Below are positions 11,051-22,500 of a stretch of 64,000 nt of DNA, one piece after another. The position numbers were made by a program, and so were the translations under genes. A model generated the notes under the pieces. That model had not been told where the DNA came from. It was given only the letters and a program-made list of their open reading frames with translations, and ran no database searches. This DNA comes from Nomia melanderi (taxonomy: Eukaryota; Arthropoda; Insecta; Hymenoptera; Halictidae): positions 1,550,001 through 1,614,000 of the forward strand of contig NC_135008.1 in NCBI RefSeq assembly GCF_051020985.1, given 5' to 3'. Every line of letters starts with the position of its first letter. The stretch's first letter is position 1.

Positions 11051-11149
11051 CAAATAAAATGACTCCGTATTATACTACGCCACAGGACGATACATTTAGT
11101 CTCATCAAATACATCAAAATTCGACGCTGCATACTTCCTTTTTCGAACA

Positions 11150-11244
11150 ATTGCGCAGAAAAGAAACGAACGAAACAAAGTCTCCATTGAACTTGACGTT
11201 CTTTGGAGAATTGCGCAGAAAAGAAACGAGCAAGACAAAGTCTC
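11150..11244 (+). repeat. Direct repeat, 35-bp core at exactly 60-bp spacing
   Basis: AATTGCGCAGAAAAGAAACG and the following ACAAAGTCTC occur at 11150-11184 and again at 11210-11244 with about three differences. A 60-nt period keeps any reading frame in phase and produces a repeated FFSAQ-like phrase on the minus strand, but the frame shows nothing else protein-like. Confidence 0.8.
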
Positions 11245-11249
11245 GACTC

Positions 11250-11720
11250 GACGTGATGCAGTGCATCGTGTGCCATTCCGCATCGCGCGTCATTGGACAA
11301 TATATCCGGAACAGCTTACCCCTGGCTCGGTGTAGGACATTGTTCCAGGGTGTGTGCAAGCTGATGCGGTTGCAGCAGGATGTCATGCGATACGCGGTAC
11401 GCGGTACGCTGGCCTCCGGCGACTCGTGCGGTAGCGGACGATGCATTTCCAGTTTGGTAGCTGTGCCGTACCAGCGACTCGTGCTCGAATAGGAGTACTA
11501 TGACATTCTTCGTCCTTCCTTCTTCCATTAAGCCGTCCCTCCTTCGGTAAATTATTTTAAAATTCATATCTATTCCAAAAAGGTTCGCTCTCTTACGTGA
11601 TAGAACAAGTTCGAGCATTATTAATACATGTACTTAACACTTTGGCTGTAAGATGTGAGATACTAGAAAGATAGTAGAGCAATCGTTACGAAGAATATTG
11701 ACTTCTTAGTTTCAACGTTG
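11250..11720. other. Non-coding stretch, nothing recognised
   Basis: Includes overlapping frames at 11114-11618 on both strands. A TTAACACTTTGG at 11635 could be an isolated MITE terminus. No gene is supported. Confidence 0.4.
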
Positions 11721-11870
11721 TTAAGAAAATTGCGTACCGGATAATTTTTAGAAAACTGTATTGTGCGGATGGGAATTTTCACTGAGGTCAACTTATATCG
11801 CTATACATAGAGAAACTCAGATATATTGTTATGTAATATATTTTAAACGGATAGTCGATTCGAACTAGCG
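11721..11870 (-). mobile_element. Family F-type MITE, truncated copy
   Basis: The reverse complement matches 54780-54917: AATATATTACATAACAATAT, ATCTGAGTTTCTC, ATAAGTTGACCTCAGTGAAA and CAGTTTTCT occur in order. The terminus reads TTAAGAAAATTGCGTACCGG, and its GCGTACCGG equals the opposite terminus of the 54675 element. Only about 150 bp of the 243-bp element remain. Confidence 0.7.
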
Positions 11871-12667
11871 GAATTAGCACTGACTATGAAGAAAACGAGT
11901 TTCATTTCCGAGGGGCTTAAATAATCAACGCGTTCCACCGTGAAACTTGATTTTCCAGGGCGACTGTTCCCCGGCGACACAGGAGACATGAATTTCCACG
12001 ATCACGCGCAACTGTGCCGATTTTTCCGAGCGGCGCAGAAGTATCGGTAAACCGTCAGGTACCTATTCATTGAGTCGACGGAATGCCATTGTGTTCCGGT
12101 GGTGCGTAAACGGCTTTGTCGCGAGCTACGGTAGACATATTGGCTACCATTGACGCGTTCTCCCGCACCGACGTATTTACGAGCACTTCGTCAAGGTTCG
12201 AGGTTTCCTAGACCGATCCTTGTTCATCCTCGGCGATCCCTTCTCCGTCGTCGACCGACAATCGCGCCGTGATTCCTCTTCGCTCGGCCCGGCCGGGGAG
12301 CTTGCGCGCCGCGGAAAAGAATTCACCTCGAAAGTAAAGGTTACCGACAATATATTCTTCTCGATTAATCACGGCTTTCAGCGTGAAAGGTATTTCGCCG
12401 TGACCGGACGCGCAGGCTTCATACGCCGCTCGGCGGGACGCGTGTTTTCGGGTCGCCAATAATGAACAACCGATGCCTGAATACTTCGAGGACGAATACC
12501 GTCGTTTCGACGGCATCGAGCTTATTTAGAATACAAAGTTGTGGACGAACAATGAATCTGTTCGTAAGAGATCACTCCATTGTTTCCTTTTCCTGCATTT
12601 CAGACTCTTCGGTGGGTGATTGAACTCCCATTGCAGGTTTTTGATACTTTAAGGAAATCCTCTACAT
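11871..12667. other. Non-coding stretch, nothing recognised
   Basis: Moderately CpG-rich. Splice-like signals at 12602 (TTTCAG) and 12637 would bound only 35 nt, which is not convincing. No gene is called. Confidence 0.4.
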
Positions 12668-12704
12668 ATTGATCGTATTAAACGCTCGGTAGTTCTAGTG
12701 TTAA
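12668..12704 (+). repeat. Family C MITE, solo right end
   Basis: ATTGATCGTATTAAACGCTC followed by GGTAGTTCTAGTGTTAA equals the last 37 bp of the family C elements at 21177-21394 and 62833-63062. The rest of the element is missing. Confidence 0.7.
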
Positions 12705-13501
12705 AATCATTATGGCAGCGTATGGTAGCAGGAAACTTACCCGAAATCGAGGTAAGATTAATCTGAGAGAGGAATCCAGGATCGATTCGATCCGCGTTCT
12801 TATCGCACGAAGATGAACACGATAAGCGAACGGAATCACGCGATGAAGATTGAAACCAGATTCGCAGGGAAGAATCGTCGAAATCGTTCTCCATTTCCTA
12901 TCCCCGCCGCGGCGCGCCGCTTCATTCGCGGCGAAATGGTTTTTATGGTCGGATGCTTGTAATCTCCTTTAATTATTACTGTATTCCGATGACTTCCTGC
13001 GACGACAGCAGATGACGACATAACTGTACACGGGAGAGTCCCTCCGAGTGAACGGCCACTTGTCTGCGCCGATGGTTGTCTCGCTTCTTTTTTTTCTTTC
13101 CCTCTCTTTCCCGTCCTTCGCAACAGCCGCACGTAACCGTGCGTGCTCATAATTTCGTGAATCGTGCGCGGGACACGCAGGAAATGTCCGCGCTCGTGAC
13201 GTACTATTAAGCCTGCCACGATTTCACTCGATGACCTGATGTAACCGACGCACAGTGCGGCCAAACGACCGTTTTCTGGACGAAACTCGATAACTTCGGA
13301 AGTACAACCGGTACAAAGAAATGTAACAGAGCTGAACATATGGTGGCAATATATTCGTAACGTTCAAAGTCAGTCTCCTATTATTTGAGTAATTTAATTG
13401 TCAATGGTACCTTCCGATCGCAGACGTGGAAGCTCGAAGTCGCCATTACCGCGACTTTCGACAGTAAGAGAACTGCGAGTGATCACTACTATAACAAAGT
13501 A
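12705..13501. other. CpG-rich non-coding stretch
   Basis: Contains minus-strand frames (12649-13339) without motifs. A pyrimidine-rich block lies near 13085-13115. An ATG at 12712 runs in frame for 13 codons to a GTAAGATT donor-like site at 12751, but no supporting context exists. Confidence 0.4.
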
Positions 13502-13720
13502 TTAACCCTTTGAACTCTGTAGACTCCAATATTGCAATATCAAATATTTCAATGAATCAAAGAAACCACCCTAAAATTATTAGATTTTCTACTATTAATT
13601 ATTAGATTTCTATTAAAAGATCGAAGGTGTTATATCACTTTTCATTACCACTAAAGATACCGTAAAAATTAGTCGCATTTGCTGATAAATTACAGAACCA
13701 TCTGAAGTGCTAAGGGTTAA
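13502..13720 (-). mobile_element. TTAA-flanked MITE, family A
   Basis: TTAACCCTTTGAACTC at the left and AGTGCTAAGGGTTAA at the right form an inverted terminal pair, 219 bp between TTAA sites. Internal phrases (CTGATAAATTACAGAACC, TAAAATTATTAGATTTTC) match the reverse complements of 17218-17437 and 37237-37460. This is a piggyBac-like non-autonomous element without coding capacity. Confidence 0.85.
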
Positions 13721-13890
13721 TAGTACGTATCGAATTTATTGAAATGTATTAACATTAATTTAATGATATATCCGATTGGAAAATTTCCAGTGACTTTTCG
13801 AGTGCAAGGGATCATTTCATTGGGACTACCAATTCTACTGATCCAGTCGCTCAGACAATAAGTGCAGAGAAAAATTGAGAAATGTCTCAT
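13721..13890 (-). repeat. Linker repeat, inverted copy of 37079-37236
   Basis: Directly abuts the family A element. The reverse complement matches 37079-37236: GATATATCCGATTGGAAAAT, TTTCCAGTGACTTTTCGAG and the CAATTTTTCT...GAGACATTT region agree. It includes a family-B-type terminus (CCCTTGCACTCGAAAAGTCA in reverse). MITE and linker therefore form one composite of about 390 bp present twice in opposite orientations. Confidence 0.8.
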
Positions 13891-14650
13891 CTGGAGTGCT
13901 TAAGCTGGAAATTCGATAATCGCGTAACGCTTTAGGAACACTGGGTCAATCTGTTGAACCGTTGGCCGAGGGTCAACTCGCGGATGCAGGATGTCGCGGA
14001 GAGGTTCGAGGAATGACGGGTATCGCCGGGGTGCTTCGCGAAAAGGGCAGAGCCGGGGATCGAAGAGGCGCGTACGGTGCGCGGAAAAAGAAGGAGCACG
14101 AGACGCAGAACCAGAAGAGGAATGCTGCCTCGGAGTACCCCGAGATCGAGACCAGCTCCTCAGCTGGATGTCGGACGTATTAATGCTAATCGACGCAAAT
14201 ACCCTTTGTACGGCCGGTTTATACCCGTGTTCTCGCGGCCGCGCCGCTGCTGGCACACAAATCGCCCGGCGACCAGTTTCCTCTCGGCACGATGAAAATT
14301 CTCTCTCCCCGCGAGAGAGTCTCCTCTCTCCGGTCAGCAGCGCTCAACGATTAAATCATGCAGGTCGTAATTAGTCACGCGTGAGCGGGGAATCCGTTCT
14401 TGCGCCATCTTCCTCTGCACCGACGACCGGCTATTTTACTGCTGTCTTCCGAATAGGTGAACGATAAACGTTTTAATTCAGATTTTAATTTAGTTCGTCG
14501 ACGGAAGGCTTATACGAGTCAGAAGACAATGCGGCTAGGCGCGGAAAAGGGAAATTGAATAATTAGAAAGAGTATGATTGATTTTATGGAAATTTACGAA
14601 AGTTAAAGATCCAAAAATCGAATTATTCAAAAATAAATCATGATCCCTAT
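13891..14650. other. GC-rich island, no gene recognised
   Basis: CpG-dense from about 13960 to 14420 with overlapping frames on both strands (up to 127 codons) that share the same bases. Such mutual overlap and the lack of motifs argue against coding. It could be promoter-like DNA, but no core promoter is distinct. Confidence 0.4.
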
Positions 14651-14654
14651 AAGT

Positions 14655-14765
14655 TAGATTCTCTCTTATATGCACTTTACAATGTTGTCCCTGAAACAAT
14701 AAATTCTGCGATCTATATAAACGAACGTATAGTGTTCTAACAACGATAGAATCAATTGCAGAATG
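14655..14765 (+). repeat. Family D, diverged fragment
   Basis: GATCTATATAAACGAACGTA followed by TTCTAACAACGATAGAATCA resembles the internal part of 44201-44385 (AATCTAAATAAACGAGCATC and AGGAACAATAGAATCA). Ends are not preserved. Confidence 0.45.
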
Positions 14766-15627
14766 AGTGTTGGTAGCGACAGATTCGATTTAAGTATAAA
14801 AATTGCAAGATCAACGAAGAGCTGACGCGTTCAGGTATTTTTATTCTATTAATTAATATTGAATTGCCCGTTTATCATCGCGTCCGTTGCGTCGCGGATG
14901 GACTATCAGGTTTCCAATGTTAGGGCACTGCTAAACAAAGGTTGCTCATCTCCGTTCCACAGCGTTCGACGCGCACGCGGCTGCGCGCGGGAAAACCTGT
15001 GCCATTGGCTTTCGCGTGTTCCGCTGACATTCACACCTGACATTACCCGAGGTAATAATCCCGGTGATTCCACGGTCATGAAGACGTACAGCCTATTAAG
15101 AGATCCCGCCTCTAATCAGCGTCCGCTCGAATCCTTCGACGCGAACGTTGTTATTGGAAGAATGTCAACTTTCTCGCGGCTTAACCTTTCTGCGGGTTAC
15201 CTCGGGAGAGTCTTCGGCTACAGTGCTCGCGCGCTGGTCGAATCTCGCGAGGAAAAGCCTTTTGTCGGGAGGACGATCCTTTACAGAGGTAATTTCTTGG
15301 TTTATCGAGACGACTAGAGTCGGAGAATTCGAATCGTCGAGTCTTTTCGTCGTGGAAATGTGATTATTGGAGGACAACTCCTTTTCCAATGAAAAAGTCA
15401 TCTCAGTATGTTGGATGAATCGATGCTCCTTGACTTTTTTCGCTTATAATACGAAGGATTTGAAGCTTTTTAATGATTTTTGTTACTGATACTCAAGCCG
15501 AATGTCTATTAATAAGAAATCTAGTAGAATCGTTAACAATTCTATGGAGAATAAAAGGAGTGCAAATTACACGTAATACGATCCTATTTATCAATCAACG
15601 TTCAAGTTCCCATATCCATTACTTTCT
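14766..15627. other. Non-coding stretch, nothing recognised
   Basis: Contains a 152-codon plus-strand frame at 14859-15317 with no motifs and a contrasting minus-strand frame over the same bases. No splice context was seen. The frame is not accepted as a gene. Confidence 0.4.
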
Positions 15628-15853
15628 TTAACACTAAAACTATCGAGCAGTTCAATTGACTTTTGAAAATTTCGCTACAGAAACTCCAAGAGCGCATCTA
15701 TTCAGACTTTAATCGATTTACAATTGAATTTGCACAGTGCTAAATGAATTTCTTTAATAATTTCCGAGAGAAATATTTGTTACCTTTCTAATAATTGCAA
15801 AAAGAAGACATCAGGCATGGGTTATTCGACCCCTCCGGTAGTTTCAGTGTTAA
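15628..15853 (+). mobile_element. TTAA-flanked MITE, sub-family C2 (complete)
   Basis: Starts TTAACACTAAAACTATCGAG and ends CCTCCGGTAGTTTCAGTGTTAA-like, an inverted terminal pair with TTAA at each edge, 226 bp. Internal sequence is shared with 10836-11050 (inverted), 18605-18780 and 5038-5215. The termini resemble family C, suggesting mobilisation by the same kind of transposase. No open frame inside. Confidence 0.8.
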
Positions 15854-16239
15854 TCGACGGAGTTCAACGCTCATCGCGTTGCACGTGAAACGCAAGGTCC
15901 GTCTCGCGTCCGTTAAAAGAACCCACGGTCGGATCCTTGATCCTGCCCCGGGGAGAGTCTCGTTCGACATCCACGTTTTCACTGTACGCATTCCGCGCGG
16001 ACGCTTTCTCGTGCAGTGGACGGTTGCATAACGCGCGACGAATCGCGCAATCGTCTGTGTATAAAAGATATTGAAATATCGAGCGCGGAGCGAAACGACA
16101 GAGACATTGTAGACGGATTCGCATATAAATCGGTTGATTATTCAAATAACGGGGCCGTTCGGTTCGGTGCAAAGAATCCAGAGGAATCCGGTGAATTTAA
16201 TTATAGAAAAAGCTTTCATAACGCTCCCTCCAGCAGCCG
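15854..16239. other. Non-coding stretch, nothing recognised
   Basis: CpG-rich with short overlapping frames only. Confidence 0.4.
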
Positions 16240-16450
16240 TATCCTGTCCATCCAATTTTCCATTAATCCCGTCGGTCTAATAACCGCTCGCCGTTAATCC
16301 CGTTTTTCTAATAGCCCCCTCGAATAATCCAGTTCCTCCGGCGAGCGATTTTCAGCTAATGCCATTTTTCCAATAACCATTCCCCCATCGATCCCATTCC
16401 TCTAATAGCCGTTTCCTATTAATCCCATTTTCCCGATCGCGGCCGAGAGC
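16240..16450 (+). repeat. Cryptic tandem array, period about 30-33 bp
   Basis: Degenerate units of the form TTAATCCCGTTTTTCTAATA followed by GCC recur starting near 16260, 16293, 16326, 16356, 16387 and 16418. Unit identity is partial, with the words TAATCCC, TTTTTC and CTAATARCC conserved. It reads in minus orientation as a repetitive Gly/Trp/Asn-rich frame by chance. Confidence 0.65.
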
Positions 16451-17217
16451 AATCCGATTAAATTCTGGCCAACACGGAATGCCCACGCCCTTCCGACAGG
16501 AACGATTTCCTATCGCGCATGCGGACTCCGGCTCGCAGCGTCTGTCAGCCGGCGGACAGGTTCCCGCAACAAGGAAGCGAACGTTATGATCGATCTTTCG
16601 GATCCGACAATGCTCGGAGATTATTTCCAATGACCGTGTCTCCCTCGGCTGTCTTCCGCATCTCACCCTCCGCCGATTCACCGGACCGTGACCGACGGTC
16701 GAGTGGCGGACCGCTGAAAAAGAACGGAAGAGAAAGAAACTAAATGGAAGGAAAAAGACCGCGATAACCCCGGCCGACGCGAAACTATGCGTCGCACGTC
16801 GTGTAACGCGCGACGACTATGTTAAACCGTGTCCCGAGACCTCTGATAAAGCACATTAAGCGATTATAATCGAGATTAATCGTGTAACGTTCCCTCGTCC
16901 GCCGATGCGCCGCAACGATACGCGGGAACCAGCGCAGCGAACCGTTTTGTTCGTCCGCTCGTTCGGAAGCATCGCGATTCGTCCCGCGATTTTCTTGTTG
17001 GAAAGCCTCGTTACCGTGAGACGAACACCGCGGAAATATGCAAAACGAACATTCGAGAGGAATAGTTGACGCGGCAACGAGGCCCGAGACCAATCGGACG
17101 CGATAACGGCCGCTCGGGGGAATCGCGATAGTTACGCGTTTTAAGAGACGCTCTTTGGACCTTTGTTTCGTGTCGTGTTGCTTCTGTTTCGTCGAATGAA
17201 TATTGCGAGAAATATTA
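16451..17217. other. CpG-rich non-coding stretch
   Basis: Overlapping frames on both strands, the longest 148 codons on the minus strand at 16785-17231, running into the adjacent MITE terminus. No protein family was recognised. Confidence 0.4.
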
Positions 17218-17437
17218 TTAACCCCTAGCACTACAGGTTCTTTTGTAATCTATCAACTGCAACCAATTTTTATAGTATTCCTAGCGAAAATTAGAAATGC
17301 AACATTTCTTCGATCTTTTATTTTCCTTGTTAGTACAGAATTTGGAACTGTGAAAAATCGGATAATTTTAGGGTAATTTCTTTAATAATAATTACTATTA
17401 TTATAAATACTGGAGCACACAGAATTCAAAGGGTTAA
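17218..17437 (+). mobile_element. TTAA-flanked MITE, family A
   Basis: TTAACCCCTAGCACT at the left and GAATTCAAAGGGTTAA at the right, 220 bp. Shares GTAATCTATCAACTGCAACC, AATTTTTATAGTATTCC, TTCTTCGATCTTTTATTTTC and GGATAATTTTAGGGTAATTT with the other A copies. No coding capacity. Confidence 0.85.
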
Positions 17438-18604
17438 GATATAAACGAGCTATAGAAGAAATAGTTTCATCTAGTCTCTCCATCTCCGATTATGAATTCG
17501 AATAACAGTTATTAATTCTGAAATTTATATCATTACAGAAACTGGCGCTGCTAACGTCGTAAGACGTCACTTGCCTCTCCGTGTGCGATCCGATTGTTAA
17601 GCTTCTCAACGAATGATGATCGGAACCGATTCTAACCGATCAGAGAGCGCCTGCTTCAATTTTGAAGCAGTAACCTTCAATTTTGCAGAGAATCAGTCGA
17701 AGCTTCGTTTCGTCCGGCGACTGCCGCGGTGTACCGCAAGCGGAAGGAATCCGGGGAATTTTCGGCGCGTACGCCGAAACGCACGGTCGGACGCGTAATC
17801 GAGATCCCGGCTGTCGATAATCTCGTTGCCGCGGAGGTCTGACAGGAGCCGGTCCCGTCCGTGGGGCGTGTGCACAGTTATCGGGCGTATCCTCTCTCTC
17901 GGGGATGCTCGCTTCCTCGACGCGCCTCGCGTTGCATACGCGCGGCGTGCCTCGGACGAGAGTTACGTCAACCGCGTGCAGGAAGAGCAGCACGCGCTGT
18001 TACGCAACCAACGGAGCCCCGCCGGTGTCGGGGGAGGAGAGGACGAGGGACGCGGCGGAAAAACGGTCGCGGGTTCCATCGCGTACCGAGAAACGCGAGC
18101 GTAATTGTGCACGTACACGCCGTTCGGGCCCGTGTGCGTGGAACGCGTGCACGCTGCACCGGCGCGAGTAGATGCCACCGTATATGACCAATGCAACAGC
18201 GCAGAATGTAGGTACCTTTGTCTCTTTGTTTCCATTTTCGATCGTTTTGCCAGGGGAAACGGTGGATGGCGTGTCGTTCGTTTTTGGGATTTGAACCCTT
18301 TGCAGTTTCTCACCGGAAGTAGGCAATGTCGTTTGATATAGGGAACATTCTTTGAAAGTTAAGAAAACAAGTATACAAGGAACTAAAGTATTTGGAACAA
18401 AGCTTAATATTGAGTATTAAATTTGATCAGTTCGATGTATCAAATCGTATGGTGAGGAGCCTCTGAACTTTTCGCCCTCCAATGACTACAATGGACACTT
18501 GGTTCAATAGATAAGCAAGAATGAAATATTTGATAATTATTTTTGTTTGATACATCGATACGTGAAACGTAAAAATGAAATAGCTTTGTTCTACAATTGT
18601 TTTC
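17438..18604. other. GC-rich island (17.7-18.2 kb) and AT-rich flank
   Basis: The island 17690-18200 is CpG-dense and gives several frames on both strands over the same bases (up to 117 codons). No domain, signal peptide or splice-bounded exon was recognised. A TTGAACCCTTTGCAGT at 18290 may be a decayed MITE end. Confidence 0.4.
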
Positions 18605-18780
18605 AAATTGTTCTGTAGGCGCTCTAAGAATGCAGCTATCGAGACAATCGATCCATGATTCGGTTTGCTCATTAGTAAATCAATCTTAGTAATTCCTCGG
18701 TGGCATCTATCTTCTCAATTACGAAAGAATTTAGGAATGGATCAAGGTTAATCAGATCTGTTCGATAGTTCTAATGTTAA
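18605..18780 (+). mobile_element. MITE sub-family C2, left-truncated
   Basis: Ends TTCGATAGTTCTAATGTTAA, close to the C2 terminus. Upstream phrases (GTAAATCAATCTTAGTAATT, CCTCGGTGGCATCTATCTT, CAATTACGAAAG) correspond in order to 15628-15853. The left TTAA end is missing. Confidence 0.6.
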
Positions 18781-19420
18781 AGTCCTGCGATCTTAAACTT
18801 CGAAACAATCCCAGTTTCGAAGCATCTCCAAAAATCCGAAGAACCATCTCGAAGATTATCGGATACGACGGCCCTGCGCGCGAGCGTGTTGTCCTCGCGC
18901 GGGCGACACACGTGCGCGTAACGTGAGAACTTTGTCTTCTTTTCGATCTCACCTCCCGTTTTAGTCGCGGTTTCCATGGGTGGACGCCGCGTAACAGGAC
19001 TTTCGGGGACAAGGTATTTACGACGCTGTCCGGTAATGTGTTGCATAAAATGAAACGAAACGCGCGGGGCTTCGCGTCGCCGCGCGCCGTCCGCTCCCTG
19101 TAACCCCGCGTATATGGGGGTAATTGTTTCGGATCGAATCGGCGGCCTGCTCCTCGAAAAAAGCATTGCTTAGAAACCACTCGCTTGTACCCTTATATGC
19201 GCGGCGGTTGCCACCGCTATGAGGCCGAACAGTTCGAGGAGGATGTTGTTTCGTAATATATAATACAACGTGTCTGCCAGCACAATGGCGACAGAGGGGG
19301 GGTTAGCTCCTTGTCCTAGGATTTATGTATTTCTCAGCTATGATCGATACAACTGCCTTGGCATTAATAATTTAGCGAAGAACAGACGAATTCTGGGCAC
19401 ATTCTGCGTGTATGTGTATT
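18781..19420. other. CpG-rich non-coding stretch
   Basis: A GC-rich segment with two minus-strand frames of 129 and 142 codons overlapping in different phases (18752-19180), neither with recognisable motifs. Confidence 0.4.
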
Positions 19421-19605
19421 TTAACCCTTAGCACTTCAAGTTGTTTTGTAATCTATCAGCAGTTGCAACTAATTTTTATAGTATTCCCAAAATGAGAAAA
19501 GAAAAAATTCTCGACGCAGAATTTGGATGTGTGGAAGAACTAGATTAAGATTCATTAAAATATTTAATATTATAACTGGTGTAATATTGGAGCCTAGAGG
19601 GTTAA
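19421..19605 (+). mobile_element. TTAA-flanked MITE, family A
   Basis: TTAACCCTTAGCACTTCAAG at the left and GCCTAGAGGGTTAA at the right, 185 bp. Shares GTAATCTATCAGCAGTTGCA, AATTTTTATAGTATTCCC, GCAGAATTTGGATGTG and ATAACTGGTGTAATATTGGA with the other A copies. It is shorter than its relatives by an internal deletion. Confidence 0.85.
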
Positions 19606-21176
19606 AGTATAGTATTTAATAGGAGAATATTTCATTTGAAGAGGAGAATATTTCTTGGAGATTTTAAGGAAAGGATCTGCTACCTACACTCGATGTGATC
19701 CTGAGATCATTTCGTAGAGTGACGTATTTCAAAACAACCTAGTATGTATAATACAAGACTATCAACGTACAAGATGCCATTAGCAATTCTAGATAGATTT
19801 AACCCTTTGCCCCGACATCGAGCAAACCCACGAACAAAACCGAGAAAACGCGAACACGTCTGCACTCATATCATAAAATTCCAGAAATCCCCGCTTCTGC
19901 ATGGTTACCGATTTTATTAGAAGGCTTATACGGAGCTCCGGACGACAGTCAAGAAGGTCAGCCTCCGTATCATCCGCGGGAAGACAGAGAAACGATGACG
20001 AACGGATAACAGGGGGATCACGGCGAACAACGGGCGATCGGCGGATCGTGTAATTGTGGCTGCCGGTACAATCGCGGTTCGATTCGATTTAATACGTTCC
20101 GGCCGGAGAAGGCCGGACGCGCGGGAATTTTATAAAATTCAATAACGCGTATAAGAGGGGCATTTCATTGACCGGCGGTCCGACTGTCCCGCGAGTCCCC
20201 ATTCCGCCATTACACGGGTACTGTCCTCAAAATTGATGGGCCGCGTAATTGCGGCCCGCGTTATTCTATATTTAGCGCGAGCGCGTTCGTCCGACGGACC
20301 GCCCGCCCGGCCGGCCGACCAGTTGAGATTTCAATCCTCGCCGGGGCGGTCGTCCCGGCGCCCCTTCTGCCTAACAAATATTCCAATCATACATACCTGT
20401 TCTGCATTCCGCTCCCATTACAATTTCACGATCCTTTAAGACAAATGGAGATATTTAGGTCGGTTCGCCGGGTTTAGCTGCACCCGAGCGGGATAGCCGA
20501 GTCCCTCTCTTTAGGCCGCGGGGCCGCCTAAAGGTTCGGTTAACGCGACCGTTCCGTCAAGGACGAGGTGGAAATGAGGTAGTTTGTATTCTTCGACAAT
20601 CCCGTGTGTGCGTCAGGTACCCTTTCTCGAAACAAAACGACGAGGACCGTCAGCCTCGAGCGTCTCTCGGTCTTCCTTCCTTCGTTCCCCCCTCGCCCCG
20701 GCGATCTCCGCCTCGGCCAATGATGATAGCCCGTGGCCGGACGAAAATAAGATCGAAATCGTGTGTACGAGCCTTTTACGATTGTCCTCGCGACCTGTCC
20801 TCGGTCCCGGTCGATTTTTCTCCGACGCTAAAGGTCGGGATTCCTTCGGCTGTCACGATCCCGGCTCTCGGAAGTAGCCTTCCGACGACTCGTCCTTTTA
20901 CCCGCCTCGCTTCTGCCGCGGACCGCTGGAAAGCCGATTGTCCGAGTTTTCGTCGGACGGCGAACGATCGCGAATGAGTCACCCGCCGTGTGGATGTGAA
21001 TGTACAGAGCGGTGTTTACTGTTTCGAGCATTGTCCTTGATGTTAGACGTGGCCTACTTTAGTGTCTCCTTTGTGTTTGACCTTTTGAACGCGAGGGCTT
21101 TCCGAGTGCGGAACCTTCGGAGGAAGCTGAATTGTTCGCTTGGATGGTAGTGCGGTTTAGTTGATTTTTGGGGATT
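19606..21176. other. Non-coding stretch with GC island at 20.2-20.95 kb
   Basis: A TTTAACCCTTTGCCCCGACA at 19799 is probably an isolated family-B-like end. The GC island carries overlapping frames (20584-20977 and its complement) that cannot all be real. The left flank is C-rich and the right flank (21001-21180) is G-rich. No gene is called. Confidence 0.4.
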
Positions 21177-21394
21177 TTAACGCTGGAACTACCGTACCAG
21201 TGAAAATGACTGGTTTCGATTTGTTTGTTTAGCAATTATTGATATCTTCGAAGCATTGAATGTTCGAAATGATTTTGAAAATAAATAGTTTCACTAGAGT
21301 ACTATAATGAGTGTCTAAAGTGAAAGTAATCTATTGTTACAATTTTTATAGGAATTGCGTATTAATCGTATTAAATCGGTAGTTCTAGTGTTAA
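21177..21394 (+). mobile_element. TTAA-flanked MITE, family C (complete)
   Basis: TTAACGCTGGAACTACCG at the left and CGGTAGTTCTAGTGTTAA at the right, 218 bp. Close to identical in internal sequence to 62833-63062 (AGCAATTATTGATATCTT, TAGTTTCACTAGAGTACT, ATTTTTATAGGAATTGC). A subterminal hairpin ACCAGT/ACTGGT lies at 21196-21214. Non-coding. Confidence 0.9.
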
Positions 21395-22500
21395 TGGAAT
21401 GAATAATATTGTGTTGTAGAGTATACCATTTTAGAAGAGACTGTATATACTTTTCTGATCAACTTAATGAACCAACAGTTTTAGGTCTTTCAGAAGGTAA
21501 TTTTAGTGTTAAGTATTCGAGAAGTTTTCGAGACGTTCGTTAGTCTGATCGTTTTCTACTTTTCTAAATTGGTTCGGATAATCGACGTGCTCATTGAAAC
21601 CGCGCCGACGCACCGGAAATGTTGTAACGCGGGATGACGCCGATGGGTAACCTTGTTGGCGTCATTACGCCGGCGACTGCGCGATGTTTGTTCGGCCAGC
21701 CTCATTTCGCGTCCGTTCTCGCTGCCGCCTCAGAACTTGTACTTCGTTAAAATTCGATTTTCTAGAAAATAGATACTTCTCTTCAGAGAAGTTTCAATAA
21801 TTTCCCAAGTTACCATTTATAGAATAGTATCATATATTCCATTCAAATTTATCAATCAGAAAATATCCAAAAATCCACTTAACCGCATTTATTTTCTGAG
21901 CGACTCGTATTACTTCTACATCAATTCGATTCAATCGCGAAGGATTATCTCTGTTCTAATACAACTCACAAGCGAAAGTTCGAGGGGAAATATATCCGAG
22001 AATAATCCAATTCCCAGAGTCGCCGCGCGAAGTTTTCAATTCTATTTAAGCTCCGCTCGGTTCACTGACTCGCCGTAATTACGCGTCCGCGATCCTAATT
22101 TAGCGCACTACCTGTCGCAACGTCGGGTGATCGAATCTAATCAAGTGGGCAGAATCTATGGTCTCGGCACGGTGAGACACAATAGATCAGTGGTACCCGG
22201 TCGACCGCAATCGGTGCAGTAATAATTCTGCCGACACACCTGACCCTCGTTAATGCGTTGCTCAATCGCCGTGTACCACGGCGGAACCCTTCACCTACTT
22301 CGCGTGTCGACCCACACATCGCCGCAGCTTCTCTTCTCTTCTCTTCCTCGCTCGTGCGCGCGCGCGCCGCGACAAGAAAGGAACAATCCTCGAATAACGA
22401 AAATACTTGATTCATACAAAGTTTCAACGCTCTCTCTGCAAGAAACAAACAAAAGACTTCTCAACTGTTCTCTGGCTAAATCAAACTAAGTAAAAAGACG
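21395..22500. other. Non-coding stretch, nothing recognised
   Basis: AT-rich to mixed. TAATTTTAGTGTTAAG near 21500-21515 may be a solo MITE end. A CT repeat occurs at about 22316-22340. No gene. Confidence 0.4.

Noticed and set aside
12602..12637. 35-nt exon between TTTCAG and a GTTTTT donor
   Set aside because: The donor is poor and the fragment is too short to judge.
12836..13339. 167-codon minus-strand open frame
   Set aside because: No recognisable domain; mixed Lys/Arg/Ser composition follows a pyrimidine-rich block on the other strand and a CpG-rich patch.
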